The translations under genes were made by a program, and so were the position numbers. The notes beneath the pieces were generated by a model. It made no database searches. It worked only from the letters and a program-made list of their open reading frames with translations, and was not told the origin of the DNA. A DNA stretch of 44,146 bases from Lachnospiraceae bacterium (GTDB taxonomy: Bacteria; Bacillota; Clostridia; Lachnospirales; Lachnospiraceae): contig JAFVAL010000021.1 of assembly GCA_017480565.1 (NCBI GenBank), positions 1 to 44,146 of the forward strand, read 5' to 3'. Below are positions 17,881 through 25,322 of this stretch, piece after piece (positions within the stretch are counted from its first letter, which is position 1; the number at the start of each line of letters is the position of its first letter).

Positions 17881-18171
17881 ATGTATTTTAACCAGGTAGA
17901 ATTTGGAAAAAGAATAAGGGAACTTAGGAAGCTGAAAGGACTGACACAGGAAGCGCTGGCCATCGAGATGAATGTAAGCTATGACCACATCAAAAAGATA
18001 GAAATGGGAATCCGAGCCTGTTCCCTGGATCTGTTGGTGGAGTTTGGCTCCTTCTTTGATGTGAGCATAGACTTTTTACTGACAGGCAAGGATTATGAAG
18101 ATGTTCTTGTAAAGAAGCGACTGGAGGCGGTGCTTAATGAACTAACAAATATCGTACAGGGAATGGCTTGA
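17881..18171 (+). CDS. XRE-family helix-turn-helix repressor
   Basis: The 96-residue product has a full XRE domain: FGKRIRELRKLKGLTQEALAIEMNVSYDHIKKIEMG, then LLVEFGSFFDVSIDFLLTG. The ATG at 17881 is chosen because GGAAAGGA lies six bases before it; an in-frame ATG at 17848 lacks such a site. Such proteins are the immunity repressors of mobile elements and are cut by ImmA-type proteases. Its operator may be the perfect palindrome at 18372-18394. A strong terminator follows. Confidence 0.88.
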   Translation: MYFNQVEFGKRIRELRKLKGLTQEALAIEMNVSYDHIKKIEMGIRACSLDLLVEFGSFFDVSIDFLLTGKDYEDVLVKKRLEAVLNELTNIVQGMA

Positions 18172-18221
18172 ACGCCACCTTTGGAAGCAATCTGTGCCGA
18201 GACAATATTATTCTATATCAA

Positions 18222-18248
18222 GCCAGGCCGAAAGGCCTGGCATTTTTT
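18222..18248 (+). terminator. Rho-independent terminator after the XRE gene
   Basis: Stem GCCAGGCC/GGCCTGGC with a GAAA loop is followed by ATTTTTT. It is a textbook terminator, 50 bases after the XRE stop. Confidence 0.92.
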
Positions 18249-18371
18249 GCTTGGCAACCTTTTATAGCGGACATTTTTTCTTGAATGAAATCTAACCGAT
18301 CAAAAAACTGGGCACGTCCGCGGGCACTCTCCGTCACTGTTGAAACATCCATTTTCCAATTACAATTCTTC

Positions 18372-18394
18372 TTGTAACAACAAAGTTGTTACAA
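18372..18394. promoter_or_regulatory. Perfect palindrome, candidate repressor operator
   Basis: Arms TTGTAACAAC and GTTGTTACAA flank AAA. The symmetry and position just downstream of the XRE gene suggest an operator for it. A shorter related sequence, TGTAACAAGTTAC, occurs near 20071 before the integrase gene. It could equally be the first hairpin of the RNA-like region that follows. Confidence 0.4.
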
Positions 18395-18429
18395 CCTAAA
18401 TGTAAAACAATCCAGATACAACTGAATAG

Positions 18430-18760
18430 ACAATCTTCAGGTACAACCTGTGATGAAGAGCTACAGCAGCGGCCACCGCGATGATGGGATTTCCCGGAGC
18501 AATAACCGGTCTGTAAGAGCCAGACAGTTACTGGCGTAAGGCGATGAGGCATCACAGTATAATGAGACTTCCGTCGAGGGACGGCTTGGTGAGATCCACG
18601 GAGGGGTGAGATTCCCATGGAACCGGTAAACTGCCGGTCGCCTGAAAGATTCCCAGCAGAAAAGTCTGTATTCCGGGGGAGCCGAGGGCAAATACGGAAA
18701 GAACATAAAATGACAGCCCAAGATTAGGGCTTTAACGGGCAGGATAACAGCCTGCCTACA
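18430..18760 (+). ncRNA. Candidate structured RNA ahead of the ParB-like gene
   Basis: No gene can be read between 18250 and 18784, yet the stretch is packed with small hairpins on the plus strand: CAGGT/ACCTG near 18440, GTCTG/CAGAC at 18509-18525, CCGTC/GACGG at 18571-18584, ACCGG/CCGGT at 18622-18638, CTGTATT/AATACGG at 18666-18697, AGCCC/GGGCT at 18716-18732 and GGCAGG/CCTGCC near 18738-18756. Purine-rich linkers such as GGGGTGAGATTCCC look RNA-like. The AGGAGG site of the next gene follows at once, so it may be a long structured leader or a separate RNA. I did not match it to a known class. Confidence 0.5.
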
Positions 18761-18784
18761 TAAAAAACATAGGAGGAACTGAAA

Positions 18785-19570
18785 ATGTCGACTAGTACAG
18801 AGAATGTTTATCAGCAGATGATGCTCTCAAGCGATGTTCTTGAAATTCCAAGAAATACATATCAGAGGAATTTAAACCCAGAACGAGTTAAGAGAATGTC
18901 TGCAGACTTTGATGAAAGAATTGCAAATGAACCCAAGGTGAGTAAGAGAAATGGCAAATACTATGTATTTGATGGTCAGCACATCATTGCCGCTAGAGTG
19001 GCACTGAATGAAGGGAAGGCTACACCGATTCGATGCAAAGTGTTTAAGGGACTTAACGAAAAGGATGAGGCAAAGCTGTTTGCAAATCAAACAGGACATT
19101 CTGTTGCACCGGGAATTGGTGTGAAGCTTAGGGCACTTGTGTTTGCGGAAGATCCGGAAGCAGTCAACTTTGTGAGGGCAACAGAGGAGGCCGGACTTCA
19201 TATTGACTTTGGACAGCACAAAGGAAAATACCGGCTGGCATGCATTGCTGCAGCGTTAACAGAGTACAGAAAGCTGGGTCATGAGAAATACAAAGAAGCA
19301 CTCAGACTGATTGTGGAAGGATGGGATGGAGATCAGGATTCGCTGAGAGCAGAGACGATCACAAGTGTGTGCCGGTTTGTGGATTTATATGATGGAGAGT
19401 ATGATCCCAAGAGACTTGTAAAACGATTTCGGAGTGTAGATCCCATGAAGATCTATCGGGATGGGAGAGCACTTGGCTTCAATATGCCAGGATATAAGAA
19501 GTATCTGTATCAGGTGCTGTTGATTTATAACGGAAGCAGCAGAAAGACTGCCCTTCCGATTAAGTTTTAG
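18785..19570 (+). CDS. ParB-like (DUF6551-type) protein
   Basis: The 261-residue product has the ParB/sulfiredoxin-like pattern: NTYQRNLNPERVKRMSADFD, then YVFDGQHIIAAR near residue 60 and FANQTGHSV. In this family GQH lies where NTP-binding ParB proteins have GERR, so CTP or ATP binding or nuclease-like function is possible. The C-terminal two thirds is helical. Its AGGAGG site lies nine bases before the ATG, right after the structured region. The MazF-like gene starts 10 bases after its stop, so the two form an operon. In mobile elements such proteins are common but their role is unclear. Confidence 0.7.
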   Translation: MSTSTENVYQQMMLSSDVLEIPRNTYQRNLNPERVKRMSADFDERIANEPKVSKRNGKYYVFDGQHIIAARVALNEGKATPIRCKVFKGLNEKDEAKLFANQTGHSVAPGIGVKLRALVFAEDPEAVNFVRATEEAGLHIDFGQHKGKYRLACIAAALTEYRKLGHEKYKEALRLIVEGWDGDQDSLRAETITSVCRFVDLYDGEYDPKRLVKRFRSVDPMKIYRDGRALGFNMPGYKKYLYQVLLIYNGSSRKTALPIKF

Positions 19571-19580
19571 GAGGCTTGCC

Positions 19581-20000
19581 ATGAGAAATTTCAATGAAAG
19601 CAATAAAATCATGCAGCCTGGGCTTGTAAAAAACTGGAGTTATCATCGTGGAGACATTTATCTTGCAGATTTGGGCCCGTACATCGGGTCTGAACAAGGG
19701 GGCGTACGTCCCGTCTTGATCCTGCAAAATGATATAGGAAACTTCTTCAGCTCAACGATGATCATTGCACCGATGACAACACATTTGAAACGGCAGGATC
19801 TTCCTACGCATGTATTGCTGCAGGATGTGAAAGGGCTTTCAGCCGAATCCATGGTTTGTTTGGAGCAGATCGATACGATCGATAAGCTGAGGATTATTAG
19901 ATACCTGGGGAAGATCAGCGAAGAGCAAATGCAGAAGGTTGAGGAAGGGATTCTGCAAAGTGTAGGGATTGTTATTCCTGAATGTGTGGAAGCACCGTAA
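19581..20000 (+). CDS. MazF/PemK-type toxin (endoribonuclease)
   Basis: The 139-residue product carries the MazF signature HRGDIYLADLGPYIGSEQGG followed by VRPVLILQND and IIAPMTTHLKRQDLPTHV, with EQIDTIDKLRI near the end. MazF toxins cut single-stranded mRNA. A 20-residue polar N-terminal extension precedes the usual start. GGAGG lies before the ATG. No MazE-like antitoxin is beside it; the upstream partner is the ParB-like gene. It may be a domesticated orphan, paired with the ParB-like protein, or neutralised from elsewhere in the element. Confidence 0.88.
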   Translation: MRNFNESNKIMQPGLVKNWSYHRGDIYLADLGPYIGSEQGGVRPVLILQNDIGNFFSSTMIIAPMTTHLKRQDLPTHVLLQDVKGLSAESMVCLEQIDTIDKLRIIRYLGKISEEQMQKVEEGILQSVGIVIPECVEAP

Positions 20001-20142
20001 CGTTTGGAAAGGCAAGCGCTACTGTCAAAGTGATTCATAGGGAAATCAAATAATGGGTGGTGCTTTTATCTGTAACAAGTTACGGGAAAAGAATGGGTAA
20101 CTCATAATAATTGGAGCAAAATGTTTAAAGAAGGTGGTTGTT

Positions 20143-21372
20143 TTGTCGAGTGATGTGAGAATATTGCAGAGCATGATGGATCATGGTATGATCGATCTTG
20201 CAGAGATGCGGGACATGTATGAAATGACAAAACGAACAACCATATTAAACATGCACCCGTATAAAATAATCCAGACGAAGGATGGTCAATGGACAACACA
20301 TTATATTGAAGACGGCAAGCGCAAACAGATTAAACGTAAAGCGCGAAAAGATGTCGAAGATCTGCTGGTGCGGCACTATAAACAGCTTGAGGAGGATCCT
20401 ACAATAAGCCAGCTATTCAACAAGGTTCAGCGAGAGAAAGCACTTTATGACCATAAGAAAGAAGCGACTATTTCACGGAACCAACGCGAATTTGACCGGT
20501 TTTTTGGAGAATTCGGCAAGCGAAACATTAAAGCTGTTGATGAGCTGGAAGTAGAGAATTTTCTTCGCGATTGCCGTCGACAACATAATCTATCAAAAAA
20601 GTCCTTTGGATATCTTACGTCGATTACTCGAATGATCTTTTTGGAAGCGCTGATCGGAAGATATATTAACTATGATATCGACTTGGTCATAAAACGTTCT
20701 GCCGGACTGCAAAGGAATTCATTTCGCAGCGTGCGGAAAGAAGATTCTGAGGAAGTTTATACTGAAGAAGAGCTAACGTGCCTTGAAAAGAGATTGCTTG
20801 CTGACGGTGACGTGCACTCAATGGGTGTAGAGCTTCTTATTCTCACGGGCATGCGCATCGGAGAAGTCACTACGCTGAAGTGGGATGACTATGATATCGA
20901 AGGGAAGTCATTACACATCCACAGGACGGAAACAACTTACACGGAGAAAGGGCACGTAATCGTCGAGGTCTCAGATTCTCCAAAAACAGATGCAGGCAAC
21001 AGAATGTTCCCAGTGACAATGGAGATCGCAGCAGTTCTCGCCCGCCTTCGCAAGATTAACCCCAATGGTGAATATATACTTTCCTATCGGGGCGAGCGAA
21101 TCAGAGCAGAAAAGCTGCGAAGGAAATTGAAGCGTGTCTGTGAAAAGTGCGACGTCCAATATCGATCACCGCACAAAATCAGAAAATCATTTGCGAGTAA
21201 GCTGGCGGCAAAGGGCGTGCCACCAAGAATTATAACAGAGCTTCTTGGGCACGAAGATTATCGTGTCACGCAAGAACATTACGTCAAAAAATATGCAACA
21301 CTAATTCAAAAAGGAGAGTATTTAAAAGACTTTTCTGACCACAATTCGGTGTTGCAGGCCATGGCAATTTAG
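20143..21372 (+). CDS. int: Tyrosine recombinase / integrase of the island
   Basis: A TTG start with AAGGTGG five bases upstream is chosen; a GTG at 20134 is in frame. The 409-residue protein has an N-terminal helix, an arm-site-binding domain (YKIIQTKDGQWTTHYIEDGK), a core-binding domain, and a catalytic domain with LTGMRIGEVTTLKWDDY (first Arg, about 237), PHKIRKSFASKL (His-x-x-Arg, about 344-347), LLGHEDYRVTQEHYV (His about 370, nucleophile Tyr about 379). All catalytic residues are present, so it is likely active. It reads toward the tRNA-Ala gene and sits next to repeats that look like its arm sites. No excisionase is identified. Confidence 0.95.
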   Translation: MSSDVRILQSMMDHGMIDLAEMRDMYEMTKRTTILNMHPYKIIQTKDGQWTTHYIEDGKRKQIKRKARKDVEDLLVRHYKQLEEDPTISQLFNKVQREKALYDHKKEATISRNQREFDRFFGEFGKRNIKAVDELEVENFLRDCRRQHNLSKKSFGYLTSITRMIFLEALIGRYINYDIDLVIKRSAGLQRNSFRSVRKEDSEEVYTEEELTCLEKRLLADGDVHSMGVELLILTGMRIGEVTTLKWDDYDIEGKSLHIHRTETTYTEKGHVIVEVSDSPKTDAGNRMFPVTMEIAAVLARLRKINPNGEYILSYRGERIRAEKLRRKLKRVCEKCDVQYRSPHKIRKSFASKLAAKGVPPRIITELLGHEDYRVTQEHYVKKYATLIQKGEYLKDFSDHNSVLQAMAI

Positions 21373-21398
21373 GATTTCACTTGTGTTTTCAGATGCGA

Positions 21399-21431
21399 TT
21401 TTGGTACTTTTGGTACTTTTCTGGTACTTTT
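21399..21431 (+). repeat. Three tandem GGTAC repeats, likely integrase arm sites
   Basis: TTTTGGTAC occurs twice in direct succession and is followed by TTTTCTGGTAC and TTTT. Short direct repeats between an integrase gene and its attachment site usually bind the integrase arm domain. Confidence 0.6.
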
Positions 21432-21444
21432 GCAAGGTCGACAT

Positions 21445-21474
21445 CAAAAAAACCGCGTAAATACGCGGTTTTTC
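21445..21474 (-). terminator. Terminator of the tRNA-Ala gene
   Basis: Hairpin AACCGCGTA/TACGCGGTT is flanked by A-runs and T-runs, so it can stop transcription in both directions. It lies just beyond the 3' end of the minus-strand tRNA. Confidence 0.8.
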
Positions 21475-21476
21475 AG

Positions 21477-21549
21477 TGGAGCATAGGGGGATCGAACCCC
21501 TGACCTCAAGATTGCGAACCTTGCGCTCTCCCAGCTGAGCTAATACCCC
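21477..21549 (-). tRNA. tRNA-Ala (anticodon CGC)
   Basis: Read on the minus strand, the 73 bases fold as a full cloverleaf: acceptor GGGGTAT with ATGCTCC, D arm GCTC..GAGC, anticodon stem CAAGG/TCTTG with loop TTCGCAA (anticodon CGC, decoding GCG), T arm with GGTTCGATCC, discriminator A. CCA is not encoded beyond the discriminator. The 3' end faces the island's integrase, so this is the integration target, and the gene stays intact after insertion. Confidence 0.9.
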
Positions 21550-21628
21550 ATTCGGAACAAAGAATACTATAGCAGATTCGTGCGAAAAATGCAATCATCA
21601 GAATCGCTTTTCTTTGTTCCTTCTTTTA

Positions 21629-21644
21629 TTTTTGACCACATTTT
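21629..21644. repeat. GACCACA motif matching the integrase-remnant repeats at 31.3 kb
   Basis: TTTTTGACCACATTTT is the reverse complement of a sequence found twice at 31320-31345 beside an integrase fragment. It touches the 3' end of the M20 gene. It may be an arm-site remnant of an earlier insertion near this tRNA. Confidence 0.4.
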
Positions 21645-22815
21645 ATGCGCCTAGCAGATCGAGAGCGGTCTGCACAAAGACAGAAGCTCCGATTTCGATC
21701 GCATTTTCATCGAAGAGCACCTGATCGCTGTGGAGCGGGCGTACCTTGTCGTCATCTGCCCAACGGGCGCCGATGTTGAAGAATACGGAAGGCACGAGCT
21801 TGGAGTAGAAGCAGAAGTCTTCTGCAATCATCTGGCGAGGGGCAAGGACTGCTTTGTCTTCTCCGACGACCTTTGCAGCGGCTGCCAGGCCGATCTTCGT
21901 CACTGCGGGGTCGCAGAAAAGAACCTCGGAGAGGGTTTCAAATTCAACCGTCGCTTCGCATCCATAGACGGCCGCAGTGCCTTCTGCGATGCGGCGGATC
22001 TTGTCAGGCATCTGCGCATGCAGCTCTTCTGAAAATGTCCGGCAGGTGCCTTCTAACTCGGCTTCGCCGGAGACGATGTTGTACGTGGTGCCAGCTTGCA
22101 GGCAGCCAACCGTGACGACCGCGGCGGTGTTCGGGTCTGCTTCGCGAGAGACGATTTGCTGCAAATTCATCACGATCGCGCTCGCGCAGACGACAGCGTC
22201 GCGTCCGGTGTGCGGCAGTGCGCCGTGGCAGCTCTTTCCTTTCACATGAATCTGGAAACGGTCGCAAGCTGCCCAGCACTCGCCTGGCAGGGCAGAGACC
22301 GTTCCGGCCTCAAAAATGGGTGAAATGTGCATGCCTACTGCATGGTCGACCCCATCCATCACGCCTTGTTCGATCATCATCAACGCGCCCTGAGAGCATT
22401 CCTCTGCGGGCTGGAATAAGAACCGGATCGTTCCGGCAAATGTATCCCTGTGCGCCTGCAGATATGTCACCGCGCCGAGAAGCATAGCCATATGCGTATC
22501 ATGGCCACAGGCATGCATCCGCCCCGGGCATTCACTGGCAAATGACAGACCGGTGTGCTCCGTGGTTGGCAGGGCATCGATGTCCTCTCGAATTAAGATG
22601 GTCTTGGATCCACCTGCTTTTGTGCCGTGAATCTCACCCGAGAGGCCCGTAGGATTCATCCGGCGATAGGAGATGCCAAGCGCGTCAAGCGCCGAGGCGA
22701 TGCGATTTGTAGTCTCCACTTCGCGGAGGCTGAGTTCCGGGTGGCGATGCATTTCTCTGCGAAATGCAATGAGTGTTTCGACATTTTTATGGATTTCTTC
22801 TCTGATCGGATTCAT
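21643..22815 (-). CDS. M20-family amidohydrolase (N-acyl amino acid deacylase type)
   Basis: The 390-residue product is a cytoplasmic zinc-type peptidase/amidohydrolase. It starts MNPIREEIHKNVETLIAFRR with EMHRHPELS; metal ligands are in GRMHACGHDTHMAML and QPAEECSQGA, and a dimerisation domain follows (HVKGKSCHGALPHTGRDAV). APRQMIAEDFCFY carries the late ligand. Relatives remove acyl groups from amino acids such as hippurate or N-acetyl-diaminopimelate. The ATG at 22815 follows AAAGGAAG; an ATG ten codons upstream lies close to a TATAAT (near 22850) and is probably too near the transcription start. It appears monocistronic and is the first chromosomal gene after the tRNA. Confidence 0.9.
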   Translation of the reverse strand: MNPIREEIHKNVETLIAFRREMHRHPELSLREVETTNRIASALDALGISYRRMNPTGLSGEIHGTKAGGSKTILIREDIDALPTTEHTGLSFASECPGRMHACGHDTHMAMLLGAVTYLQAHRDTFAGTIRFLFQPAEECSQGALMMIEQGVMDGVDHAVGMHISPIFEAGTVSALPGECWAACDRFQIHVKGKSCHGALPHTGRDAVVCASAIVMNLQQIVSREADPNTAAVVTVGCLQAGTTYNIVSGEAELEGTCRTFSEELHAQMPDKIRRIAEGTAAVYGCEATVEFETLSEVLFCDPAVTKIGLAAAAKVVGEDKAVLAPRQMIAEDFCFYSKLVPSVFFNIGARWADDDKVRPLHSDQVLFDENAIEIGASVFVQTALDLLGA

Positions 22816-23036
22816 GCGTGACGCTTCCTTTCGAACTTGCTGCATCTGATTATATCACAATGAGAAAAATAATTGCACTAGTGGATGAGATTTTTGTGTA
22901 TGAAAATATTTGCGCACGAATGATTGGCGCGAGGTTTCAGAGGAAAGTTGCTTTTGAGGCGGGGAGATAAGACGCTCAAAGAATCAAAAGGTATATGAAA
23001 CATATACTGTCATGGGCATAATCTAACTTGCAGGAG

Positions 23037-23100
23037 ATGCCAACTTTTGCTTCGGGAAGAAGAAGTTGGCTGAGATAAAATTAGACGGAAAAAGAGAAAG
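23037..23100 (-). repeat. Dispersed intergenic hairpin element, copy 1
   Basis: GCCAACTT (23039-23046) pairs with AAGTTGGC (23063-23070), followed by TTAGACGG and a GA-rich tail ending GAGAAAG. A second copy is at 26552-26618. Both lie just beyond the 3' end of a minus-strand gene. The rest of 22816-23036 shows only a small TATATG/CATATA hairpin and no gene. Confidence 0.6.
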
Positions 23101-23135
23101 GCACACCGCCAGGGGATTCCTGTCCGGTGTGCCTT
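23090..23135 (-). terminator. Terminator after the sugar epimerase gene
   Basis: Stem GGCACACCG/CGGTGTGCC (23100-23133) is followed on the minus strand by a pyrimidine run TTTCTCTTTTT. It ends the sugar-binding protein/epimerase transcript. Confidence 0.75.
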
Positions 23136-23139
23136 GTTT

Positions 23140-24036
23140 TTAATTCATTTCGCTGCGAAGGAACGTCAGACTTGAGCGAAGAGCATTTAGCCTGCCTTCA
23201 AGGCTTACATCTTCCTGCAGATTGCGCCAGATGCGCATATTGTAGGAGGATGCGCCATCAAACGCTGCAGCTGCTTCTATAGTAATCCCACCTTCATAAC
23301 CCACTTCATGCAATACATTTCCAAGACCCTTCCAATCGAAGGGAGATCCCTTTTGAGGAATTGCGCGGTTCCTTTCAGAGACATGCATATGGCCGATCAT
23401 GCCCGCTTCGCCGACTTTGCGGACAGCTGCGAGGATATCGTTTTCTTCAATGCCCAGATGGAACATATCTAAGAGGAGATTGCAGTTTGGACTATCGATT
23501 TCTTTTACGTAAGCAAGGCCCTCGTCGACAGTGTTAAGCAGATAGTTTTCGAACCGGTTTACCAATTCGATGTTAAGCGTGACATCGCATTCTTCTGCAA
23601 CACGGATCGCTTTTCTCACACATTCGATGCTGCGTTTGGTGTGTTCGATCTTGTCTGCCGGGAGGATCATTTCGTTGTCATATAGGGTCGGCCAGCAAGC
23701 GTAAATGCCTGCGCTGCCAATGTTATTTCCCCCAGATTCCGCAACGCATCTGATACCACGGATCAAGAAATCTGTTGCATATTCTCTGGTAAATGGGTCC
23801 GAAGAACGCATATCCAGATATTTTGGAAATCCATAGGTAAACTTCGGCTTTAAGCCGTATTTTTCAAGCAAATTGCGCGTCTCATGACATTTCTTAAGAT
23901 CAAGTTGAAGCATCGCGTCCATGGGACGAAATTCAACGGTATCGGCGCCCAGTGCTTTTGCCTGCTCAAAAAATGGCTCCAAATTGTCGGGATCGAAGAA
24001 GGGTCCCCACGTCATTTTGTGTACACCAAATTGCAT
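23140..24036 (-). CDS. Sugar 3-epimerase/isomerase-type TIM-barrel protein
   Basis: The 298-residue product belongs to the xylose-isomerase-like (AP endonuclease 2) superfamily and resembles D-tagatose/D-psicose 3-epimerases. Expected metal-site residues appear in order: LNIELVNRFENYLLN (Glu), LLLDMFHLGIEEND (Asp and His), GHMHVSERNR (His and Glu), GITIEAAA (Glu). The start MQFGVHKMTWG at 24036 has GGAGG eight bases upstream. It follows the sugar-binding protein gene, but an intrinsic terminator lies between them, so its expression depends on read-through or an unseen promoter. Substrate specificity cannot be read from sequence. Confidence 0.85.
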   Translation of the reverse strand: MQFGVHKMTWGPFFDPDNLEPFFEQAKALGADTVEFRPMDAMLQLDLKKCHETRNLLEKYGLKPKFTYGFPKYLDMRSSDPFTREYATDFLIRGIRCVAESGGNNIGSAGIYACWPTLYDNEMILPADKIEHTKRSIECVRKAIRVAEECDVTLNIELVNRFENYLLNTVDEGLAYVKEIDSPNCNLLLDMFHLGIEENDILAAVRKVGEAGMIGHMHVSERNRAIPQKGSPFDWKGLGNVLHEVGYEGGITIEAAAAFDGASSYNMRIWRNLQEDVSLEGRLNALRSSLTFLRSEMN

Positions 24037-24055
24037 TGGCATTACCTCCATGCCT

Positions 24056-24082
24056 AAAAAACGGGGTGCATGATGCACCCCG
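24056..24082 (-). terminator. Intercistronic terminator between sugar-binding protein and epimerase
   Basis: On the minus strand, stem CGGGGTGCA/TGCACCCCG is followed by TTTTTT and then by the GGAGG of the epimerase. This should make the binding protein more abundant than the enzyme. Confidence 0.8.
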
Positions 24083-24102
24083 AATGATGAGAAACAAAAG
24101 AC

Positions 24103-25152
24103 TTATTCGGAGAAGTTGTTGATCTCGTCAACGTTGTCCTTGTTGCACCACACGGTAGGGATCAGGACTTCCTTCTCAACTGTGCCGCCAGCAAGGAGTG
24201 TGCAAGCGAATTCTACACCACTCTCAGAAATGACCTGAGGGAACTGTGCAGCAGATCCGTACATCTCTCCGTCGCGGATGAACTGTTTGCCATCGGTGGA
24301 GCCATCAACAGATACGATCTTTACCTGATCCAGGATACCACGGGACTTCGCTGCGGATACAGCTGCCTGTGCTGCGGAATCGCAATAACCGAAGAGGCCA
24401 TCCAAATCCGGATAGGTGTTAAAGACCGTCTCCCAAACAGGAAGAGCAACGTCCTCAGAACCTGCGGTTGCGGTCTGCTCAACAACGACTTCGATGTCAG
24501 GATACTGCTCGATCACGGACTTAAATCCCTCGATACGATAAACAGATGCAAGAGAAGTAGGAACGGAATAGATTGCAATCTGTCCCTTGCCATCCAATGC
24601 TTCTACCAGAGCTTCTGCAGGGATCTGACCTGCCTGATGGTTATCGGAAACGATGATGGAGTCTACATACTGTGCGGAGCTGTCGTCAACGCGGTTGTCC
24701 AGATTGATCAGGATAACACCAGCTTCATGAGCCTGCTTTAAAACTGCCTCAAGACCGCTGGAATCGTAAGGGACGAAGAGGATTGCCTGGCAGCCGGCTT
24801 GGATCATATCTTCCATATCCTTTGCCTGCTTTACAGGATCGCTGCCTGCATCCGTTACAGTCAGGTTGATACCCAGTTCTTTACACTTGTTCTCACAGCC
24901 AACGACGACTTCTCTCTGGAACGGATTAGCCATATTCTTACTGCTCATACCGAAGTGAAGCTTGGAGTAATCCAGCTCGGTTTCGCTTTCTGCTTCCTTC
25001 TCGGTTGTGGTCTCAGGAGCTTTGGTTGTCGTCTCGGGAGCCTTAGTTGTGGTCTCAGGGGTGGTGTCTGCACCCTTTGAGCATCCTGCTAACATTCCGA
25101 CAGCAAGAACCAGAATCATCAGAACTGCAAGGATTCTTCTCATTTTCTTCAT
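24103..25152 (-). CDS. Sugar-binding lipoprotein of ABC-transporter type (RbsB-like)
   Basis: The 349-residue product has a lipoprotein signal with lipobox LAGCSK (Cys24), a Thr/Glu-rich linker with repeated PETTTKA units, and a periplasmic-binding-protein type 1 fold: FGMSSKNMANPFQREVVVGC, AILFVPYDSSGLEAVLKQA, VILINLDNRVDD, VSVDGSTDGKQ. It should capture a pentose- or hexose-type sugar at the cell surface. No ATPase or permease gene is beside it. It is transcribed from a promoter overlapped by a LacI-type operator, with the LacI gene just upstream, so induction by its sugar is likely. GGAGAG precedes the ATG. Confidence 0.93.
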   Translation of the reverse strand: MKKMRRILAVLMILVLAVGMLAGCSKGADTTPETTTKAPETTTKAPETTTEKEAESETELDYSKLHFGMSSKNMANPFQREVVVGCENKCKELGINLTVTDAGSDPVKQAKDMEDMIQAGCQAILFVPYDSSGLEAVLKQAHEAGVILINLDNRVDDSSAQYVDSIIVSDNHQAGQIPAEALVEALDGKGQIAIYSVPTSLASVYRIEGFKSVIEQYPDIEVVVEQTATAGSEDVALPVWETVFNTYPDLDGLFGYCDSAAQAAVSAAKSRGILDQVKIVSVDGSTDGKQFIRDGEMYGSAAQFPQVISESGVEFACTLLAGGTVEKEVLIPTVWCNKDNVDEINNFSE

Positions 25153-25188
25153 GTCATTCTCTCCTTTTTCAATTGATGAAATGATTGC

Positions 25189-25200
25189 GTAAACGTTTAC
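25189..25200. promoter_or_regulatory. LacI-type operator O2
   Basis: The perfect palindrome GTAAACGTTTAC lies in the leader of the binding-protein gene, centred 77 bases from an identical site at 25266. Two equal sites allow DNA looping by a tetrameric or paired repressor. Confidence 0.8.
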
Positions 25201-25254
25201 TCATTAAAACATTACTACGGCTTACGCGTGCCGTAGTTGTTTCTTGATACCTAA

Positions 25255-25283
25255 ATTTTAGCAGGGTAAACGTTTACCGTCAA
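25255..25283 (-). promoter_or_regulatory. Promoter of the sugar-binding protein gene with operator O1 in its spacer
   Basis: On the minus strand TTGACG (25283-25278), a 17-base spacer and TAAAAT (25260-25255) form a strong promoter. The spacer contains the full operator GTAAACGTTTAC (25266-25277), so a bound LacI-type repressor would exclude RNA polymerase. A hairpin CTACGGC/GCCGTAG (25216-25237) lies in the leader. Confidence 0.85.
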
Positions 25284-25322
25284 CAGGAAATTGAAAAATT
25301 TATTTTTTTCATCCGAAGCGAT

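Larger units (their letters stand above)
1..21476. mobile_element. Right end of a tRNA-Ala-integrated genomic island carrying defence genes
   Basis: The integrase gene ends 105 bases from the 3' end of a tRNA-Ala gene, with short direct repeats of arm-site type between them. This is the usual layout of an island, integrative conjugative element or prophage integrated at a tRNA 3' end. Genes to the left are restriction, nuclease, repressor, ImmA/IrrE and toxin genes; genes to the right of the tRNA are metabolic. The left junction, which should repeat part of the tRNA 3' end, is outside the window. No relaxase, coupling protein or type IV secretion gene is visible, so whether the element transfers itself cannot be judged. 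The boundary at the tRNA is inferred from layout. Confidence 0.8.

Noticed and set aside
18550..18660. Cobalamin-type riboswitch suggested by GGTGAGATTCCC
   Set aside because: The B12-box and the conserved partner segments are absent, and the downstream gene is a ParB-like protein, not a transport or cobalamin gene.
18400..18784. Group II intron or retron in the hairpin-rich region
   Set aside because: No reverse transcriptase is near, and I could not find the domain V pattern or the 5' GTGYG end of an intron.
21322..21594. Minus-strand open frame spanning the tRNA
   Set aside because: It simply translates the tRNA-Ala gene and its flanks; the tRNA fold explains the sequence.
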